Source of the DNA: Chytridium lagenaria | Taxonomy: Eukaryota; Chytridiomycota; Chytridiomycetes; Chytridiales; Chytridiaceae | NCBI GenBank assembly: GCA_025449115.1 | Contig: JAHLKC010000029.1 | Location: forward strand, 1 to 64,000 | Reading direction: 5' to 3' | DNA length: 64,000 bases | In this document: piece by piece, positions 33,667 through 46,129 of the stretch | Layout of the letters: every line of letters begins with the position of its first letter | Numbering within the stretch: position 1 is the stretch's first letter | Made by a program: the position numbers and the translations under genes | The notes under the pieces: model-generated | What the model was told of the DNA's origin: nothing | Seen by the model: only the letters and a program-made list of their open reading frames with translations | The model's database searches: none

Positions 33667-36502
33667 ATGATAGAGAAGAAGGTGCTGGGGAGCTACCATG
33701 TTGGGAAGACAATTGGTCAAGGTGCGTTTTCAAAGGTGAAGCTTGGGGTGCATAAGGAGACTGGACAGAAGGTATGGTGACATGCTGTTGAGATTCGAAC
33801 TGATGTGACTTATTAGGTGGCGATCAAGATTATTGATAAGAAACAGATGGCTGCGAAGGCTGCAAAGGCAAAGAAGGCAAACGAGGAGAGGGAGAGACGA
33901 AAACGCACAGAGAGAGAGCAGAAGGAGCCTAGTCATAAGGAACAAAAGGAGGAAGTGAAACACGCGACTACTGCTGAAAGCAAAAAGACGGATGATACCG
34001 CGCCTTCTTCTACAGCAAAGATGGAGGATGAAGTTTCGACACCTGCCTTTATATCAGCGTTACAATTGGAGGTTCAGTTGCTCATGAGACTGGATCACCG
34101 AATGTTATCACGCTATATCAAGTCATGGAAACTGAGGATGAGTGTTACGTCGTGATGTGAGAGCTTTTTCTCGTCTATGTCACCATTGTTTTCCATCGGA
34201 AAAGCCCAACCAACGTGAATTATAGGGAATTCGCATCAGGAGGCGAGCTTATTGAATATATTGCGGCTCGCAACCACTTGCATGAAAAGGAAGCAAGACG
34301 GTTCTTTAGACAGCTCATTTCGGCAATGGACCATTGTCATCTTGCAAATGTGGTGCATCGTGATTTAAAGCTCGAAAACCTACTTCTCACGGACAATAAG
34401 ACGCTCATCATCTCAGATTTCGGGCTTGGTAGGACGTTTCAAAATGATACGGATGAATTGATGAAGGTTAGTTCTTATTTATCCCTTTGTGTTGCATATG
34501 TTCGGTCTCAACTCCACTCGATGGTTCTATATACTAACTTAGCGACGTAGACGTTTTGTGGGACACCTAATTATGCTGCTGTTGAGCTAATTTCTGGGAT
34601 TCCGTACATCGGTGTCAAATCAGATATATGGGCTATGGGGGTTGTTCTTTACGTGATGATGACAGGGAAGCCGCCATTTACGGGTGAGAACATATCGGCA
34701 CTCTACAGTAAGATTAAGGCCGTGGATTACACATGTCCAGATTATTTCTCTCCAGGTACTGGCATTTTATTCATTTTCCTTGATCTTCGTGATCATAGCT
34801 TGGTATCAATTTTTTATAATTCGGGTTATCGATTATCGCTAAAACCATTTCCCCGTACCGTTTCTTCCATTTCCTACCGACTAGAGCTCAAGTCACTCTT
34901 TTCAAAGATCCTTAAAAAAGACCCCAAAACCCGTATTGACATGGACGGTTTGCGACTTGATCCATGGGTAAACTTGGATGAATCCGAACCCCCCACCCGC
35001 GTTTATCCCAAAGTTATGGGCCCACCCACAACTGCACAAGTCGGACAATTCATCGCCTCAATTACACGTGACAGCGAATGTATCATTTACACTATTCGCT
35101 CCCACATGCGGGATGGAAAGAGCATTAGCGGGGCACCTGACAAAAATAAACAGGGACTTCCTGCACGTCGCAAAACACTATCAGCAGGTCCTGGGACTTC
35201 TCAACGACGTCGTAGCTCTTCGTTTGCGCCAGCTCCAACAAACGCACAGGACCTGAGACCTCAACCCTCTGCATCACGGTCCATTTCACCGAATGCGAGG
35301 ACAGCGAGTATAAAGGAAGATGCTGGAGAGGATGATGTCGGCGAGCTCCCACCCAGAATATTGAACAATTCGGGGAGTCTGCCAAGACCCAGTCGTTCGG
35401 GTGGAGGGCCTCGAAGGTTATCGCTTTTAGAGACAGGCTCTGGAAAGGGGTCACCCCTTGCTGCAGAGTTAAGACCGCCCGCTCATCTTTCGCTTCCAAG
35501 GGGAACGACACCGTCTGCAACCATGCCGACGCCATCCATGGCACCGGATCATATAAGCACGACTGATATGGGGAAAAAGGATCTACCGCCTCCTCAGCGA
35601 AAGAGGAGAAACACTATTACACAGCTATTTGGAGGGAACGGGGATGGATCCTCTACATTGTTTGGATTCGGAGGAAGTTCGCACGGGAGGTCAAGTACCG
35701 AAGAACCTCGAAGCCTAACCGGATCCTTTTCGAATTCTGTCGAAAACTCTTCACATGCTATTAGTAACGCTGGTCGATCCTCTGTTGGAGCCGTCGGAAG
35801 CCCGACCTCCGCGTCAACAGCGTCACCTGATGGTGTAAGCCCTTCATCTTCAACATTGGAGAGACGAGGCCGTGGTCGTCGTGCTACTCTAACATCACCG
35901 AGTGCCGACGATCGCACCCTCAACCTAATGCGCCGTATGTCTATGGTGACTCCTGCAGCGATCGCATCACCATCAATATCGCCGACTCAAACCTCTCCGA
36001 CGCAGACCCTATCTAACGGTGATGCGGCAACAACCATGTCTTCCCATCTGATTCATGACCCGACAAATGTCAGCAACGGATCAACGGCGGTAATTGTCAC
36101 TTCGCCGGCACATCTTGACGCGGTCGTTCCATCAAAGCAGGAGATTGAGGACTGGCATTTAATGCACCGCCCTGCACGCGAAATTCGAGCTGTGAGGTAC
36201 AACTTCAGTACCAAAAAACATCCACGTTGAATCCTGCGGCAATTTTCCAGGAGGTCCATCGAGTGCTGCTGGTTATTCAGAGACTATACGATGGGAGGAT
36301 TGCGTTTGATAGGACGGATGACCTTTACATGTTACATTGCAAACTTTCTGAGCCTAATTCAGAAAATGATGTGGAGTTTGAGGTTGAAGTGTGTAAAATC
36401 TGGTTGCTGAAAATTCATGGAGTGAGAATCAAGAGGTTGACGGGGAGCGCGTTTGTGTTTAAAGATATTTATGCGAGCATTGTGGACGAGTTGTCTCTGT
36501 GA
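33667..36502 (+). CDS. KIN1-like: KIN1/MARK-family Ser/Thr protein kinase with KA1 domain
   Basis: The kinase domain opens with GKTIGQGAFSKVKLG (P-loop) and VAIKII (ATP-binding Lys). A charged insert of about 70 residues rich in Lys/Glu precedes helix C. HRDLKLEN and DFGLG follow. TFCGTPNYAAVEL replaces the usual APE with AVE. After SDIWAMGVVLYVMMTGKPPF comes a Ser/Pro-rich linker of several hundred residues, then a C-terminal KA1 domain (36240-36500, VEFEVEVCKIWLLKIHGVR), which binds acidic phospholipids in MARK/KIN1 kinases. In fungi such kinases act in polarity and exocytosis. Two single-base frame changes are needed, near 34098 and in the A6 run at 36213. Both restore conserved sequence, so assembly error is more likely than loss. 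Convergent with the histidine kinase. Confidence 0.85.
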
Positions 36503-36788
36503 CGGTGTGATTGTGGACGTTCGTGGCGCGATATGTGTTCAAAACTTCAACTTCAACAATGGAGAAATAGCTTGTACGTTCAGGTCAATAAGATAAAATA
36601 TAATTTAATTCGACCCGTTTTTGTTTTTTTTTTTTTGTGAGAAAGGAAAACAGGCAATGAAAATTGGGGGGGGGTGGACCGTATATATTCATGCAACGAT
36701 GCAAAAACCAACTTTATGGAAGTAGCACATGCGCATCTTAAATCTAGCCAATATGGACCTTTTTCCAAAAAATAAGACCCTGATCATT
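36503..36788. other. convergent intergenic region with homopolymers
   Basis: 286 bp between two converging genes, holding a T run near 36620 and a G8 run near 36667; presumably the two 3' UTRs overlap here. Confidence 0.5.
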
Positions 36789-39701
36789 TTATCCATTCTC
36801 CATCAAAATTCTTTCCGCATCAGCTTTCAAAAATGGTTTTGGCGCCAATGCCGTGAACCCAAACTCCCTCTTCAACGTATCCTCCTCCACGAAGCTCGCC
36901 GTCACAGCAATAATGGGCATTACTGCATTCTCCTCGTCTTCACGATCAACCTCTATCGCCCTGATCCTTCTCGTCGCCTCGGTCCCATCCATTACCGGCA
37001 TCTGAAGGTCCATGAATATACCCGTGTATCCTCTCGGTCTCGCTGCAATACGATCAACGGCTTCTTGACCGTTTGTACATTCTTCAATATTTCGTGTCAC
37101 GCGCGCGGCGCGACGGAGAAGACGGAACAGGATCTTGCGGTTAATGGAGGAGTCATCAGCAATGAGTATAGAACGGTTATCAGGCGTCATAACATCTGTA
37201 TCCCTAGAGCCTGAAGTATTCGGGTTCGATGATGATAACGTGGCGTTGCCAGAAACCCTTTTCAGCGACGATAATGATGAACTTCGGTTACGGCAAACAA
37301 CACCCATAATATTTCCGCCTTCATCAGAATCTTCTGCGCCAGAAGCGATGGCCTCAGGCGTTGAAAGGGTTGCCGCTGCATCTTTTATGGCGCTCATGGT
37401 GGAAGTTAAGGATACAGCTCTTCCCCGACCGGTATTCGTCGATGGATGTAGCGGCGGCATAGAAGCTTCATCCGAAAGTGGAAACCGATTTAATTGGCAA
37501 GTTCTACCAAACAGAAGGGCATATTTTCAACAGAAACGTGGCAATAATTCCGTTCTCCACCCAGTACGGGCTTATCTCTACTGCAGCACACTGGCTGCGT
37601 GCATGACGAAGGATGTTTTATCTTGACAACGACGTGACGATCCTGAGGAGGTTCTTCAGACATATCTGCACAGCAGGCTTGCGGTTCTAACGATAAAGAC
37701 TTGTTATGCGAGCTCGGAGAAGCCAGTATGGGTTCGAGGTTGGCAGAGGGTTTGAGCGATGGCGATCGAAATCCGAAATGTGTACTGATTTCAAGTGCGT
37801 TTTTAAGGAGATCTTTCTCCGTTGGATGATGCATTGAACAACGGATCGGTTGAGGCGATGACGGCGGATAGATACCCATCTCGATATCATTCTGGTCGAT
37901 GGTGTTCACAAAGTCCGCGTTAATTTCATCGTTACGAGCCACACTACTGGATTCACCAGGATTACCATATCCACATTCATCTGGCACCTCACCGTCTTCA
38001 GACGCTCCAGGCGTGCACATCACCAAAGGAATCGTGACCAAAAATGTCGAACCCACTCCACCATCCTTAGGTCTCACTTCAATAGTCCCCTTCATCAGAT
38101 CTACAATCTGCTTGCAAATAGCCAGTCCGAGCCAGTACGCTGTACTCTTGCGCTGTTTCCAAACAGCCCATCTCAAATGGTTTGAAAATAATGCCAGCAA
38201 CGTCAGGCGGCATTCCAGGCCCAGAATCGGTCACTTGGATACAAAGCGTGCATTCATCTTTAGATAGACACTTAAAAGGTGTTGCCGAAAGTCGCCCCGT
38301 TATTGTTGGCCACGATGAAGCCCTTGGCGTCTTACACCAAACTTCACAATCGATAGAACCTCCTTCCGGCGTGACCTTGATGGCATGCGCAAACAGATTA
38401 TTCAAAAGCTGCTTCAGCCTCATCTGATCCACCATAAACAGCGATCCTCTCCAACATTGAGCCATCTTAACGTGAATTCCAAACTCCACCCCTCGAGTCT
38501 TCAAATCCTCACGAGTCTGAAGTGAAACATTTCGGATAATGCTGACCACATCAACAGGTTGACGTAAAAGGCTAATGTTGCCAACCTCGAATCTTGATGT
38601 ATCCAAAACGTCGCTAATAATTTGCGACATATACGTCCCAGCGATTGACATGGCTTCGCACATTTGGCGCTGTTCTTGCGTCAATGGCGTCTCTTTCAAA
38701 AAGATGTTGACATTCAAAATGGCGTGGAGGGGGTTGCGAAGCTCATGGCAAAGAAATGCCATAAAGGCTGACTTCTGGTTCGTGGCTCTGATGGCGTCCG
38801 TAAGTGCGTTCTGCCGTGACCTGTCTATGACCATTAAGGACAGACTGCTAATCATGACGACCATGATAAATAGCTGGAACCGGAGGAGCAGAACGCCGAT
38901 CATGACATCATTCTCACGACTTGTGAAAACGATTCCAAAAACCCCAGACATTGCCATAAGTAACGTACTCGTAGTGAAGCCGACAGTTCCAATCAACATG
39001 CCACAGAGGAGAACCAAAGGGAAGGAGATAATGTGTGTCAGGTAGGGTACTATATTCGGTGCGGAGAGAAAGATACCATCTTTAGGAAGCAAGGGTGCTG
39101 TGAGCTGAGCAAAAGAATAACAAGCAGACATCCAATGGCCATGAAGGCCTTTCCTTTTTTTTCACGATGCCGAAAATTCGCCATTCACCCAAACTAAGCA
39201 TAAAGGGAATGATAGCGGTGGCCTAGGCAAACTGTCATAAACCGTTTAAATACTTCGAAAGTACTTCGAAAAATCGGAATTATTAAAAGAAATAACGATT
39301 GCACTCCTCCCAAAGCCCAACAATAGCGACCCGGTAACGGCGGAAATCACAATGACGATAGCGGTTCTTGGGTTTGAAAGCTCCTTGAACATAGGGGCAA
39401 ATCGTCTGATCATCGCATAGATGATAGCGCATTCAGCCGCGTTGAGCATCAAAAGAGAGTTGAAACGACGACGGTGATCTTGTGATGCCAATGGAGAAGT
39501 TCGCGGCCATAGCGAGAGGGATGAAAATGAGGGCTTGAAGGAGGTTCAGTTGGAGTAATGTCCAACAACAAATCCGTTGGCTGGCCAGAAAGAGGCGTAG
39601 TCTTTGATGATAGTGAGCTGAGTGACCTTAGCTATCAAGCATAAATAAGGGTGGCAGAGTAGCGATGGCGAAGGACGACGGTAAGTGACAACACTTAGCA
39701 T
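36789..39701 (-). CDS. hybrid sensor histidine kinase with receiver domain
   Basis: Membrane-bound two-component sensor. The N-terminal part (39701-38860) has several hydrophobic helices, with WPANGFVVG and LNAAECAIIYAMIRR resembling MASE1-type sensors (weak). The phospho-acceptor box is FLCHELRNPLHAIL (about 38755), the N box LLNNLFAHAIKVT, and the G1 box VTDSGPGMPPD. WLGLAICKQIVDLMKG marks the end of the ATPase domain. A C-terminal receiver (37200-36789) carries IADDSSINR and the phosphorylated Asp in FMDLQMPVMDG, and T and K in TASF and PKPF. Frame changes occur at the T8 run 39155-39162, near 38150 and near 37500, and one intron is likely at 39208-39252. Fungal relatives feed the HOG-type stress pathway; the stimulus is unknown. 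Confidence 0.8.
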
Positions 39702-40671
39702 CTAATACTAAAACGCGGCGCTTTAAGCGATCCATGCGGGCCGTAAGTACTTGAAAATGGATGCATGTGAGTTTTCAACTTCTACGGCACTCGGATCCAC
39801 CATGCTGGAGGCCTTTGCTAGGAAGCTGTCTTCAGACTTACGAGTTTGATGATAAAACGTTTCTGACACACGTATGTTATTATGTAAAATAAGACGTTGC
39901 TCATTAAAGCCACCTTGTAAACAACGACCGAAGCTTCAAACTCTTACGAGTGAAGGTCAGATTTTCTAGAAACATTTAGAGCTAGAGGATGGGTATATAA
40001 GTAACGGGGTTATAACAAAGTGGATCGGCGAAACCAACCAAATAAGGAATAGATCGATAAAACGTATTGTTTCCGGCGTTAGTTAAGATAACTCATGCTG
40101 TCTCCCAATTACTAACTTCTTGTCCAGATCACGCAGAAAGTGGTCCAGAGTTAATCGGGGTAAACCGTGTAACGTTATGGCGCTGATATGCAAAGTGAGT
40201 CGAACAGACGAAGCACTGAACGACCTGGCACAATGCAAGTTTCATGGTCGCTCATTATCAGCGCGGCCGTGTTCCTCCTCATCCCTGTGCCTGAATTACA
40301 CAAACGTGAGTCAAATTGTGAAGAGAACAGAGATACAATTTAATACACAAAAAATCGATACGCTAATCGCTTGAACCTTTTAATCAAGATAAACCAGTTC
40401 CATTTAAACACAGAATTATACCCAATGAGGCATGTAATAAAACGAGAATCGTTTAAAAGTAAGGAAAAGAACCGTCGGCTATTGTCTGGCCTTCAGGATA
40501 AAATTACAATAGAACATGCATGTCAATAATTCCTGGTCGTTAAGATGACAGAAATGAGGAAGAACACTCTGAAGTGATAAAATTAAAAGAAAAAGACGAG
40601 TCGAGACGACCAATTACTGAAATACGAAGAACCGATATGAGTGGTTGATATGAAAGGAGAGCGAAAGGATG
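39702..40671. other. intergenic region with a candidate signal-peptide exon
   Basis: Between two minus-strand genes. On the plus strand, an acceptor-like site at about 40127 and two GTGAGT donors (40195, 40307) frame possible exons. One frame from ATG 40233 reads MQVSWSLIISAAVFLLIP, a good signal peptide, and runs into the second donor. No following exon could be found before the next gene, so this remains a hint only. Confidence 0.25.
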
Positions 40672-43600
40672 TTAACTTGCGAATCCATACAAAGACATCC
40701 GACTTCTCCCACCACATATAAATGACGTATCCGCCTTACACGGAATATTACAAGTCGATTCGATGGCCTCAACACGTTTCGAAATATCCGACCCACACCA
40801 ACATTCACCGCTAAAGAAAACCGCATTAACTTACACGAGAAAAAAAAAAAAAAGTCGTATTGCTTACCCATACTCCACTCCCGCAAACGTCCACCCCTTT
40901 CCTGCAGCCAAACATCCAGCTTGACATGTGGAGGGTGTGCGTCCAGTTCCAATCATGTTACCAGGGAAAAAGACGTGGAACAGCGACTCCGTTCAAGGTT
41001 CCACCGTCTACGGTGCAACCGATATACCGCCATCCAGATGTGGGTGTAGATGTGGTTGAGGAGGTTGTGGATGTGGTAAGAGTCGTACTCATCACAGTAG
41101 TTGAAGGGAGTGTGGTTAAGGTAGAAGAAGAGACGGTAGAGCTTAGGATATCCGTGGTAGACAAATCGGTGGTGGCAGTGACGATAACAGTAGTAGAAAC
41201 ACAGTATCAATTACAGAGGTTATCGTGGGCGTGATAACAACACCAGTGGTGGCGGTTGGATCGACCGTAGTAGTAGCCACAGTGCTACTTGTGGTGATGG
41301 TGGGGTCGACTATAGCAGTAGATACAGAGCTACCATCGTAGAGCTCCCGACAGAACTCGAAGTCGCAAGCGCGGTTGTCGTCAAAACCGCCGGATTCATG
41401 TACACATTCAAAGCTCCCGCACCTCCACAAAGCGCCGTCTTATTCCCTCTACACGCTAAATTACATTTTGAGCTTCCAGCCCCCGTAACAGGTAGCGCGG
41501 CTCCACACCAACATTCCCCAGCATACTCTAAACCAGCAACAGGGTACTTTCTAGCACTATTCCAACAATTCTGTATGCAAAGTTGCGGGGTCATGACACT
41601 ACTCTGACCGTTCGTCATGCCGTTAGGAAGAATACGGGTGCCGCTATATTGATAACAATCAACATACTTCCACGTATCAAAGGGGGGAGGAAGTGGGTTG
41701 AATGAGACGGTTCCGGTGAAGGTAAAGATTTGGAGGCCGGCAACAGGATCATCAGAGTTGATAGGAAATTCGGCAGTGACAGAATAAGTTGATGCGCCGA
41801 GAACAGAGGGTAATTTTGAGGGATGTGTGAACGTAATAGGGACGAGAACAGATGAGTTGGGTAGAATGTGCATGCCTTCGCCAATATCTAAGACGTTGCC
41901 TTGAATTGCACCGGATTGGGGGAGTTTGACTTTGGTGAGGGTGAGTTGGGATGGGCCGTCATTGGAGACGCGAATGTTGATGGTCTTGGTTTGGGATGGG
42001 TAAAGAGAGCCGAACTGGACGTCTGCGAGGTTTAATAGAGGCGGGCGGGCGGAGTTATGGAAGAAATAGATTTTAGAGATGAACGAAATTTTAAACAAAG
42101 TATAATTAATATTCACCAATGTTTTTTGTTCCATGACCCATCAGGCTGTTGCGTTTCAAGCCTAATGAGAGAGGACCAGCCGCAGTACCAGAAAGAACAA
42201 TAAACTGTAAGAAAATTTTAAGACGAAAAAACGGTTAGTCATATATGTTTTTTCTAAAAAAAACCCCTGAGCCAAACAAAAAAGGAAAACAAGAAAACAA
42301 GAAGCATAAGTATAACTAAAGTGACTGCTTTCGTCATTAACAAGAAATATAAAAACTTACGTTATTGCCTCCATTGGTCTGAACCTTAAAAAAATCACTA
42401 AACTGTCCATCCATTGTTGGCGAAAACATAACCGACACCGTCAAACTCGCCCCACTTTCCACAATGGTCCCAACAGCCGGCGGATTCATCACTCTAAACG
42501 GTTGACTCGGCAACTCCACCCCAGCAATAACAAGCGGCTCCACACCCTGATTCGAAATCAACGCCGTGGACGTCACGCTCCCAGTCCCCGTGATGACACC
42601 ATTGTAGACCAAGGCAGGTGGGGAAAGTTGGAGTTGCGGGGATTGAGATTTACCTTGACCACGGAGGGATGCAAAGGAGAGGGAACGAACGGCATTGGCG
42701 GTTTGGAGGGTGAGTTGAGCGGTGAAGAAACCTGGGGTGGTGGGGTGGAGGGTGACGGGGATGACAAGGTTTTGACCTTTTGTTAATGTGATGGGGAAGG
42801 TTGGAGCGTTGGAGGCGACAACAAAGTTGGGGTCGGAAATGGTGAGTGAGAGTATTTCAACCGTGTCGACCTGGACGGTAAAGTTGACGGCGAGGGTTTT
42901 GGGGTTCCCCAATGATGACGGTTCCGAAATTTGCTTCGCGGGCGGTTAAAGGAAAGTTTGTGGGTGACCCGTAAGCAAAGACGCGGCCGTCAGAGGTGAC
43001 GGTATAAACGCGGCCGTTACCGAATCCGGGACGAAGAAACTTGTTGTAAGGGTAGAGACCCGACGGATTGTCGGCATAGAGTTGGACCAAGGCTCCTCCG
43101 GACGGGACGGCACGGTATGCTGTGAGCGTTCCTGAGAAATCAACGTACCAAAGAATCCCCGTGTCATCACGACCCTCAATGGAAGTGACGATAGGTCCAC
43201 CAGAGAATTGGCGCGTGTTTTGTGTTGGATTGACCGGCAAAGTAGAAACTCGGGTTACCGTTTTGGTCCACGGCGTACTTGTATACTTGAATAGGGTACC
43301 CTGATGGCACGAGGTACATGTAACCACCATTTCCAGGAAACACGCAAGGTTGGCCGAAAGCCGTGTTTGGGGCTTGAATTTTTTGAAGATATTTATCACC
43401 TCCTTGAGGTCCCATAGCGAAACCCCAAGGTTATCAACATCAAACACAAAAAGATCCCCAGCCTTCCCAACCGACGCACCCATACGTTTCACCTGATCCG
43501 TCTGAAAGACTCCCGGAACATCAACAGGGAAAAGAGTGAGCCCACTCGAACCAAAATCACGATCAGCTCCATTCATCGCTTGATAATTGAACGGCATGAA

Positions 43601-45442
43601 AAAGTCAGTAGGGGTGAGTTTTCGTGTGAATCTGTTGATGGTGAGTTCGACCACTGCGTGACCAAGGACGAGTGGGGGTTGGTTTCCGGGTGTTGGGGTT
43701 TTGGTCGGTGAGGTTTGGCCGTTACCAGTGATGATGTAGAGTTTATTGTCGATGGCTGCGATACCGTTACCGGATTGCCATATCCCAGCACCTCCACGAT
43801 TGGTCACGTCCGAGTCTGTTACCCATGTTGCTACGATTCTTGCGGATGGAGCGTCAACGCCAAAAACCCATCCGGTAAAGTTGAACTGATCGCTTTAGAA
43901 AAATAAAACATAGCAATGTTTTTAGAAAAAAAATGCTGCGAGTCTTTTGGGGGGGAAATATAAATGGAAATTAAGTAGAGTACCAGTGAGCTCCAAATGC
44001 CGCATACACCGTATTTTCGTAAAAATGAAGACCAGGCCGTTGAAGATGAGTACCACCCTGGAAAAACTTGCGGTTATCATTATCAGCCGCAGTACCCTCA
44101 AAATCTTTAGGGTAATTGGGCCTCTCTTGAAGCGTCAATACGTCAACGGCGTGCATACGGTAACGGCCGTTAAGATACCCGGAGGTGGTACCCGCAGCAT
44201 AGGACTAAACCAACGTTAGGAGGTGGGTAACGTTGAAAAAGCACCTTTGACATAAAGTACGCGGTCCCGGTCGCTGGGTCGATGACGGGGGTGCCAGTAA
44301 CACCAACATTGGAATTGATGTCACCGCAGGTAGGAATATCCTGAAAGATATTAATGTCAAGATTTACAAGATAAGTCAGACAAAATATAAAAAAGGCATG
44401 ACTCACCCTCTTCATTTCAAAAGGCGGATTGATATTCCTAGCATTAAGCAACGCCCCGTAACTCCATCCACCGAATAAACTATCCAATATTTGTTTTAAA
44501 CAAAAAACACTCAACGATCCACCACTCACTATTATTATTCTGAGTCGCCACAAATACCACTGTCTGCCCATTCACCGTATACACTAAAGGCGACGCGTAA
44601 TTCTAAACCTCATGAATATATAAAAAAAAGAAGGGATGAAAGAGTAAACCTCTCACAAAAAGAAAAAGGGTAGAAAAGAGTGAACCTCTCATACACATAA
44701 TGAAAAAAAAGACATAAAAGAGTGAACCTTTCTCTAACAAAAAAAAGGTACGAAACAGTGACCCTCTCCCAAATAAAAAACGTTCGAAACAGTGGCAAAA
44801 TACGAAAAGAGTGACCCTCTCCCAGAAAAAAAAAAAAAGCAATGAAACATTGAAACTTACAGTTCCAGGTGGAACACCATTGACGGTAGGAAGCCGTGTA
44901 AAACCTCCAGGGAAGACACGTCCAAAACTACTACTCCCAACAACAGCGGGGTCGAGGTTGGCTGTGGGGCTAAGAAAGAGTATATGTAAGGTCAAACGTA
45001 AAATCAAACAAACTATATAAAATATAAAAAAAAAGAATAAAAAAAAAAGAGTAGGTGCAAGTCGTCATTCCTTAATGAACATCAAAACACTATGTTGAAG
45101 CAGTGTTCTTTCTCCGGTAATTTCCACACAATGCCATTAAACAACCCAATCTCACTCTTAAAACAAACCAAAAACAAAACCAAAAAAACAAAAAACCAAA
45201 AAAAGAAATACCAAAAACCAAACCCTCTTCAACATCACAAACAAAGAAAGAACCAAACGCATGCGCAACAAAAACCAGCCTTAAACCCCCCCCCGCCCCA
45301 CCGTCCTCCAAAACACACTCCCACAAAAGTAAGAAACTCACATATGCCCATGCCTCAACGCACTCCCCGTAATAGTCACATAATCCGTCTCCTGTGCTAA
45401 AACGGTGCAAGCGATCCCCAATAAAACCGTCAACACCTTCAT
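40672..45442 (-). CDS. secreted PQQ-type beta-propeller/WSC protein, paralogue 1
   Basis: The start at 45442 (or ATG 45454) gives signal peptide MKVLTVLLGIACTVLAQ, then TDYVTITGSALRHGHM. A quinoprotein-like propeller follows over several exons (for example NPPFEMKR, LHFYENTVYAAFGAHW, GIWQSGNGI and TDFFMPFNYQAMNGADRDFG). Next is an Ig/ASH-like beta domain (42900-42340 and 42060-41720, PALVYNGVITGTGSV). A complete WSC domain (41690-41400) has CQN-type Cys and ECWCG, CNLACRG, LCGGAGALNVY. A Thr/Val-rich linker and a second WSC domain split by an intron end at 40672 (MSLYGFAS). WSC domains bind cell-wall glycans. Frame changes at 41200 and 40965 sit in short runs. Same order of parts as the neighbour on the right, so a tandem duplication. 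Confidence 0.75.
44620..44830 (-). repeat. intronic minisatellite in WSC paralogue 1
   Basis: Four to six imperfect copies of a 40-50-bp unit around AAAGAGTGAACCTCTC with A-runs (plus strand), lying inside an intron between propeller exons. Confidence 0.6.
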
Positions 45443-45454
45443 GACAGAGATCAT

Positions 45455-46129
45455 GCAAACAACTTGGAGCTATCGATGAATGACGGGGGCTTGACAAAAA
45501 TCGCTTGACTAACCATATTTTTCTCCCTGCGGTTGTTTTCTCTTCTGACCAGTTTTTGATTAAAAGTGCTTATCAGCAGGCAGGAACACAAATTTCATCT
45601 CCCAGTCAAAGACACGCGAAAAATGGCAGTGCTCTTTTTTCGTACTTTTTCACGGAAGTTTTTTTGCACGTCCCATTCTTTTTCGCACAAAAAAAAAAAA
45701 AACAAAAACATAAAACAATCCCATAAACAGACAATATTTATATTCCGATCCAAAAAAGAATTGCATAAACGTTCCAGACTTTAACAAGAAACCGAGATAA
45801 AAACAAAACTCCCAGAAAAAAAGAGTCAACGAAAAAAACATGAAAACAACTTGAACTTTGATTGACAAACAAAAAAAACAAAAAGAAAGAAAGAAACAAC
45901 CGAGAAATAACGGTTCAACGAAAACCATGAACCGAAAACTTGAACCGCGATCGAAAAGATAAAACAAACGCACGTACGTTCCCACCCAAACCAAAAAAAG
46001 AGGCGGCACTTCAAAGCACTAACAAAAAAAACGAGAAAACCCTCGCCAAAAAAACCTCTGTACTAAACACCCACATCACACGACTAACGACATATACCAA
46101 AAACAACAAAAAAAAAAAAAAAAGTTCAC
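45455..46129. other. A-rich intergenic spacer between the two WSC genes
   Basis: Dominated by A and AAAC runs on the plus strand, with poly-A stretches at 45690-45705 and 46107-46123. It must hold the 3' UTR of the right gene and the promoter of the left gene. No TATA box could be assigned with confidence. Confidence 0.5.

Noticed and set aside
33730..33963. Leu-rich minus-strand frame opposite the kinase insert
   Set aside because: It is the antisense shadow of the Lys/Glu-rich insert in the kinase.
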